Of a DNA stretch of 7,721 bases, positions 6,262 to 7,721 are shown piece by piece. Below the pieces are notes generated by a model. The model was not told the origin of the DNA and ran no database searches. It saw nothing but the letters and a program-made list of their open reading frames with translations. Source of the stretch: DASVLX01 sp035552275. GTDB taxonomy: Bacteria > Actinomycetota > Actinomycetes > Mycobacteriales > Pseudonocardiaceae. Within the stretch, counting starts at the first letter, position 1. Each line of letters begins with the position of its first letter. Where the stretch lies: positions 1 through 7,721 of the forward strand of contig DASZLR010000208.1 of NCBI GenBank assembly GCA_035552275.1, written 5' to 3'. The translations under genes were made by a program, and so were the position numbers.

Positions 6262-7212
6262 ATGGGCAGTTCCGAGGACCGGGACGGCGTTTCGCTGACC
6301 AACCTTGACCAGCCGCTGTTCGACGGCGCGGACGCGACCAAACGCGATCTGGTCGACTACCTGGACACGGTGCGGGATCGGCTCATCCCGGTGCTGCGGG
6401 GCCGGCCGCTGTCGGTGCTGCGGGCGTTGCGCGGGCAGGCGCCGTTCATGCAGAAGAACGTCTCCAAGTACGCCCCGCCCTGGCTGCGCACCGCGCCGCT
6501 GTGGGCGGAGGCGTCCAAGCGGACGGTTTCCTATCCGCTGTGCGACGACCGGCGATCCCTGCTGTGGCTGGCCAACCAGCGCGCGGTCGAGTACCACCCG
6601 ATGTTGGTCCGCGCCGGCGCGGAGAACCACCCCACCGACCTGGTGCTTGATCTGGACCCGCCGGTCACCGACGCGTTCCGGCTGGCGGTGCGTTCGGCGC
6701 GGCTGGTCCGCCAGGCGCTGGCCGAGGCTGGGCTGACGGGGGCGGTGAAAACCAGCGGCGCCAAGGGATTGCATGTGTTCGTGCCGGTGGCCGCGGAAGC
6801 GAGCGCCGAGGAGGTCGCCGCCGCGACCAGGGCACTGGCCGCCCGCGCCGAACGCCTCGATCCGGAGCTGGCGACCACCGCGTTCATCGTGGAAGACCGC
6901 GCGGGCAAGGTGTTCCTGGACTCCACCCGCGCCGGCGGGGCCACGGTGGTCGCCGCGTACAGCCCGCGGATCAGGCCGGGCACCCCGGTCTCGTTTCCAC
7001 TCACCTGGGACGAACTGGACCAGGTGACGCCGACCGACTTCACCGTGCGCACGGCCGTCCGGTTGCTGGGCGACCGCGACCCGTGGGCCGACCAGATGCC
7101 CGAGCCGCGGCCGTTGCCCGCCGACTTGATCGAGGAGGGACGGACCATTCCGATCGCCCGGGTGCAGGCCATGCACGAGGGCAAACGGCGCGCCCGCGCC
7201 CGACGCGGCTGA
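6262..7212 (+). CDS. stand-alone LigD-type DNA primase/polymerase domain protein
   Basis: A 316-residue protein matching the LigD polymerase (PolDom, archaeo-eukaryotic primase) family at full domain length and nothing more; no ligase or phosphoesterase domain is attached. Seen: N-terminal LTNLDQPLF and TKRDLVDYL (about 12-34), LRGRPLSVLR (45-54), FMQKN (62-66), catalytic motif I VLDLDPP with Asp130 and Asp132, motif II SGAKGLHVFVP with Ser165, Lys168 and His171, and motif III VFLD with Asp220. After motif III it reads STRAGGATVVAAYSPR instead of the more usual Asn-containing stretch, as I recall for the second mycobacterial PolD paralogue; that subfamily placement is inference. The family adds ribo- or deoxynucleotides in Ku/LigD end joining and gap repair. 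No ku or ligase gene is in view. The Arg/Lys-rich tail (305-316) may contact DNA. The start was chosen as the first ATG with family-typical N-terminal length. Confidence 0.9.
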   Translation: MGSSEDRDGVSLTNLDQPLFDGADATKRDLVDYLDTVRDRLIPVLRGRPLSVLRALRGQAPFMQKNVSKYAPPWLRTAPLWAEASKRTVSYPLCDDRRSLLWLANQRAVEYHPMLVRAGAENHPTDLVLDLDPPVTDAFRLAVRSARLVRQALAEAGLTGAVKTSGAKGLHVFVPVAAEASAEEVAAATRALAARAERLDPELATTAFIVEDRAGKVFLDSTRAGGATVVAAYSPRIRPGTPVSFPLTWDELDQVTPTDFTVRTAVRLLGDRDPWADQMPEPRPLPADLIEEGRTIPIARVQAMHEGKRRARARRG

Positions 7213-7237
7213 CCGCGGTGGTTTAGCCGCGCGCGGT
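7212..7237 (+). terminator. possible GC-rich terminator after the polymerase gene
   Basis: ACCGCG (7212-7217) can pair with CGCGGT (7232-7237) around a 14-nt loop. The overlapping perfect palindrome CCGCGCGCGG (7227-7236) offers an alternative fold. It begins at the last base of the stop codon. No T-tract follows. Confidence 0.3.
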
Positions 7238-7366
7238 GTCCACAGTGGAGTCTGTTAAGTCATCCCGAGCGGCGGTCCGCAACGTGTCCAGGTCCGTCGC
7301 GGTGATCGGCCGACCGGGCAGTGGTGCGCCCGGTCCGGCGCACAGCCCATTACAGTAACGCAGCAC
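7223..7366 (-). CDS. possible 47-residue small ORF or gene remnant (unrecognised)
   Basis: With a GTG start at 7364-7366 this frame reads VLRYCNGLC..., then PGRPITATDLDTLRTAARDD and ends DTARG before TAA. I do not recognise it. For coding: about 74% G/C at third positions by hand count, amphipathic helix-like spacing in TDLDTLRTAARDDL, and a tail-like composition typical of actinomycete proteins. Against: AAGGAGG directly abuts the GTG, leaving no normal spacing; the frame is closed by a stop at 7382-7384; and it contains a TTA codon, rare in such genomes. Two cysteines lie four residues apart. It may be the C-terminal remnant of a lost gene rather than an expressed peptide. Confidence 0.22.
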   Translation of the reverse strand: MLRYCNGLCAGPGAPLPGRPITATDLDTLRTAARDDLTDSTVDTARG

Positions 7367-7372
7367 CTCCTT

Positions 7373-7387
7373 GGCTGACGATCAGCC
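7373..7387. repeat. tight hairpin beside an anti-Shine-Dalgarno-like sequence
   Basis: GGCTGA (7373-7378) and TCAGCC (7382-7387) form a perfect 6-bp stem with a 3-nt loop; TCAGCC recurs at 7400-7405. On the - strand the hairpin is followed at once by AAGGAGGTG (7364-7372), a full match to the Shine-Dalgarno consensus. On the + strand the same bases read CACCTCCTT, like the 16S rRNA 3' end. Confidence 0.5.
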
Positions 7388-7494
7388 CGCCCGACAAGTT
7401 CAGCCAATCGGCGATCGTGAACAATACAAAACTCCCAACAAACAACGAATCGGGCAAATTTTCGACGCCGGCAAACCGTCATGCGAATACTCAC

Positions 7495-7537
7495 TGGCGG
7501 TAACTTGACAATTAACACGGCAACGGTATTACTGCCA
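7495..7537. repeat. inverted repeat flanking a -35 box (candidate operator or RNA stem)
   Basis: TGGCGGTAA (7495-7503) and TTACTGCCA (7529-7537) are inverted copies matching at 8 of 9 positions, with the odd pair a G-T, separated by 25 bp (centres 34 bp apart). Between them lies TTGACA, and the right arm overlaps the candidate -10. A smaller inverted pair GGCA/TGCC (7519-7522, 7533-7536) is nested inside. Confidence 0.45.
7505..7532 (+). promoter_or_regulatory. sigma70-like promoter P1, facing right
   Basis: A perfect TTGACA (7505-7510), 16-bp spacer, then TATTAC (7527-7532; 4 of 6). Transcription would start near 7539 and run through at least 180 nt of untranslated leader before the window edge. 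It lies in the AT-richest part of the region. Confidence 0.45.
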
Positions 7538-7554
7538 TAATCCAGACATAATCC
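7536..7554. repeat. 8-bp direct repeat with 11-bp period
   Basis: CATAATCC occurs at 7536-7543 and again at 7547-7554, one helical turn apart, immediately after promoter P1. Such phasing is typical of tandem protein-binding half-sites. The first copy also pairs with GGTATTA (7525-7531) in a hairpin with one bulged T. Confidence 0.4.
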
Positions 7555-7555
7555 C

Positions 7556-7620
7556 CCGGCCGCAGTGACCAGCCGTGCCGAAAACTAGGCGGTCGGCCGC
7601 GGCTGATAAGACCGGTCACC
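7556..7620 (+). other. foldable leader segment (possible cis-regulatory RNA)
   Basis: Eleven consecutive bases GTGACCAGCCG (7565-7575) pair with CGGCT (7600-7604) and GGTCAC (7614-7619), with a 9-nt bulge (7605-7613) on the 3' side. Inside, GCC (7577-7579) pairs with GGC (7588-7590) around GAAAACTA. CGGCCGC is present twice (7557-7563, 7594-7600), and the palindrome GACCGGTC (7610-7617) could compete with the long stem. I do not recognise a known riboswitch core here. Confidence 0.3.
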
Positions 7621-7647
7621 CACATGGCCCTACTTTTGTTGCTGGTC

Positions 7648-7676
7648 TTGCGCTCCTCTTGCCCGCGTCATACAGT
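7648..7676 (+). promoter_or_regulatory. sigma70-like promoter P2, facing right
   Basis: TTGCGC (7648-7653), a 17-bp spacer and TACAGT (7671-7676) predict a start near 7683, about 30 nt upstream of the Shine-Dalgarno. Spacing to the downstream signal is normal for a bacterial gene, so this is the likelier proximal promoter of the next gene. Confidence 0.45.
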
Positions 7677-7705
7677 GGACGGCGCGGGCATAGTGGGGCG
7701 CCCGC
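7661..7705. repeat. three alternating copies of GCCCGC(G) around promoter P2
   Basis: GCCCGCG at 7661-7667, its inverse CGCGGGC at 7683-7689, and GCCCGC at 7700-7705. The middle copy can pair with either neighbour, so two mutually exclusive stems are possible. The first pair brackets the -10 box. The second pair forms a leader hairpin (10-nt loop) just upstream of the ribosome binding site. Confidence 0.45.
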
Positions 7706-7710
7706 TAACT

Positions 7711-7715
7711 GGAGG
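7711..7715 (+). promoter_or_regulatory. Shine-Dalgarno of a gene starting at or just past the right edge
   Basis: GGAGG is followed by AAAT-type spacer bases, and a TTG occupies the last three bases of the window (7719-7721). Three bases of spacing to that TTG is short, so the real start codon probably lies a few bases beyond 7721. Confidence 0.6.
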
Positions 7716-7721
7716 AAATTG

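Larger units (their letters stand above)
7213..7721. other. 509-bp stretch without a confident gene, rich in regulatory-looking signals
   Basis: No reading frame here has family features. The left part (to about 7380) is GC-rich and may hold a short - strand ORF or remnant. The middle (7421-7560) drops to about 47% G+C by hand count. Overall the stretch contains a tight hairpin, two sigma70-like promoters facing right, inverted and direct repeats, a foldable leader segment and a terminal Shine-Dalgarno, each listed separately. Together these suggest the control region of a + strand gene beginning beyond 7721. AT-rich composition alone is also normal for promoter regions in this kind of genome. 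Confidence 0.7.

Noticed and set aside
5041..7176. A 711-codon - strand frame opposite the desaturase and polymerase genes
   Set aside because: Length alone is due to GC-rich codon bias. It runs across two convincing + strand genes and their gap and shows no recognisable domain.
7236..7244. GTGTCCACA resembling an actinomycete DnaA box (TTGTCCACA)
   Set aside because: Only one imperfect copy; origins have many clustered boxes. The surrounding TCCACAGTGGA palindrome is short and isolated.
7624..7721. A + strand frame starting MALLLLLVLRSSC that stays open to the window edge
   Set aside because: The hydrophobic start looks signal-like but is only seven residues, no Shine-Dalgarno precedes the ATG, and the frame runs through promoter P2, the repeats and the strong GGAGG that point to a later start. 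A leader peptide cannot be fully excluded.
1..7721. CRISPR array, tRNA/rRNA, insertion sequence ends or att site
   Set aside because: No regularly spaced repeats, no tRNA-like cloverleaf with CCA or T-loop, no transposase or integrase motifs, and no long terminal inverted repeats were found on either strand by eye.

Overview
This is a GC-rich window with strong G/C preference at third codon positions, leaderless-looking promoters and lineage-typical families (a LigD-type polymerase-domain protein, a TetR-controlled FAD monooxygenase, GT4 and polytopic glycosyltransferases). That points to an actinomycete (Actinomycetota), possibly Pseudonocardiales-like. The order-level guess is inference only. 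I see no rRNA, tRNA, CRISPR array, insertion sequence or phage gene.

Left third (1-2757): a GT4-family glycosyltransferase runs in from the left edge on + (1-1041). It converges on a polytopic GT39/ArnT-like membrane glycosyltransferase on - (1075-2757). Both look like cell-envelope or glycolipid glycosylation genes. Middle (2808-5063): a TetR-family repressor (-) and a Baeyer-Villiger-type flavin monooxygenase (+) are divergent across only 42 bp. That gap holds an ATGT...ACAT inverted repeat overlapping a -10 box placed for a leaderless tetR transcript, which suggests autorepression and co-control of the monooxygenase. The membrane glycosyltransferase follows tetR by 50 bp on the same strand and could share its transcript.

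Right third: an integral-membrane acyl desaturase with all three histidine boxes (5206-6183), then a stand-alone LigD-type primase/polymerase domain protein (6262-7212). The window ends in about 500 bp without a confident gene (7213-7721). This stretch is AT-richer in its middle (about 47% G+C over 7421-7560 by hand count) and dense in signals: two sigma70-like promoters, nested inverted repeats, a short direct repeat, a foldable leader segment, and a strong Shine-Dalgarno about 6 bases before the edge. It is probably the control region of a + strand gene that starts just outside the window.

Taken together, a TetR-controlled monooxygenase beside a desaturase suggests regulated oxidative modification of lipids or ketones/aldehydes, with envelope glycosyltransferases next door and a DNA-repair gene that is probably unrelated. 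I do not see a clearly new enzymatic system. The least explained part is the signal-dense region at the right end.
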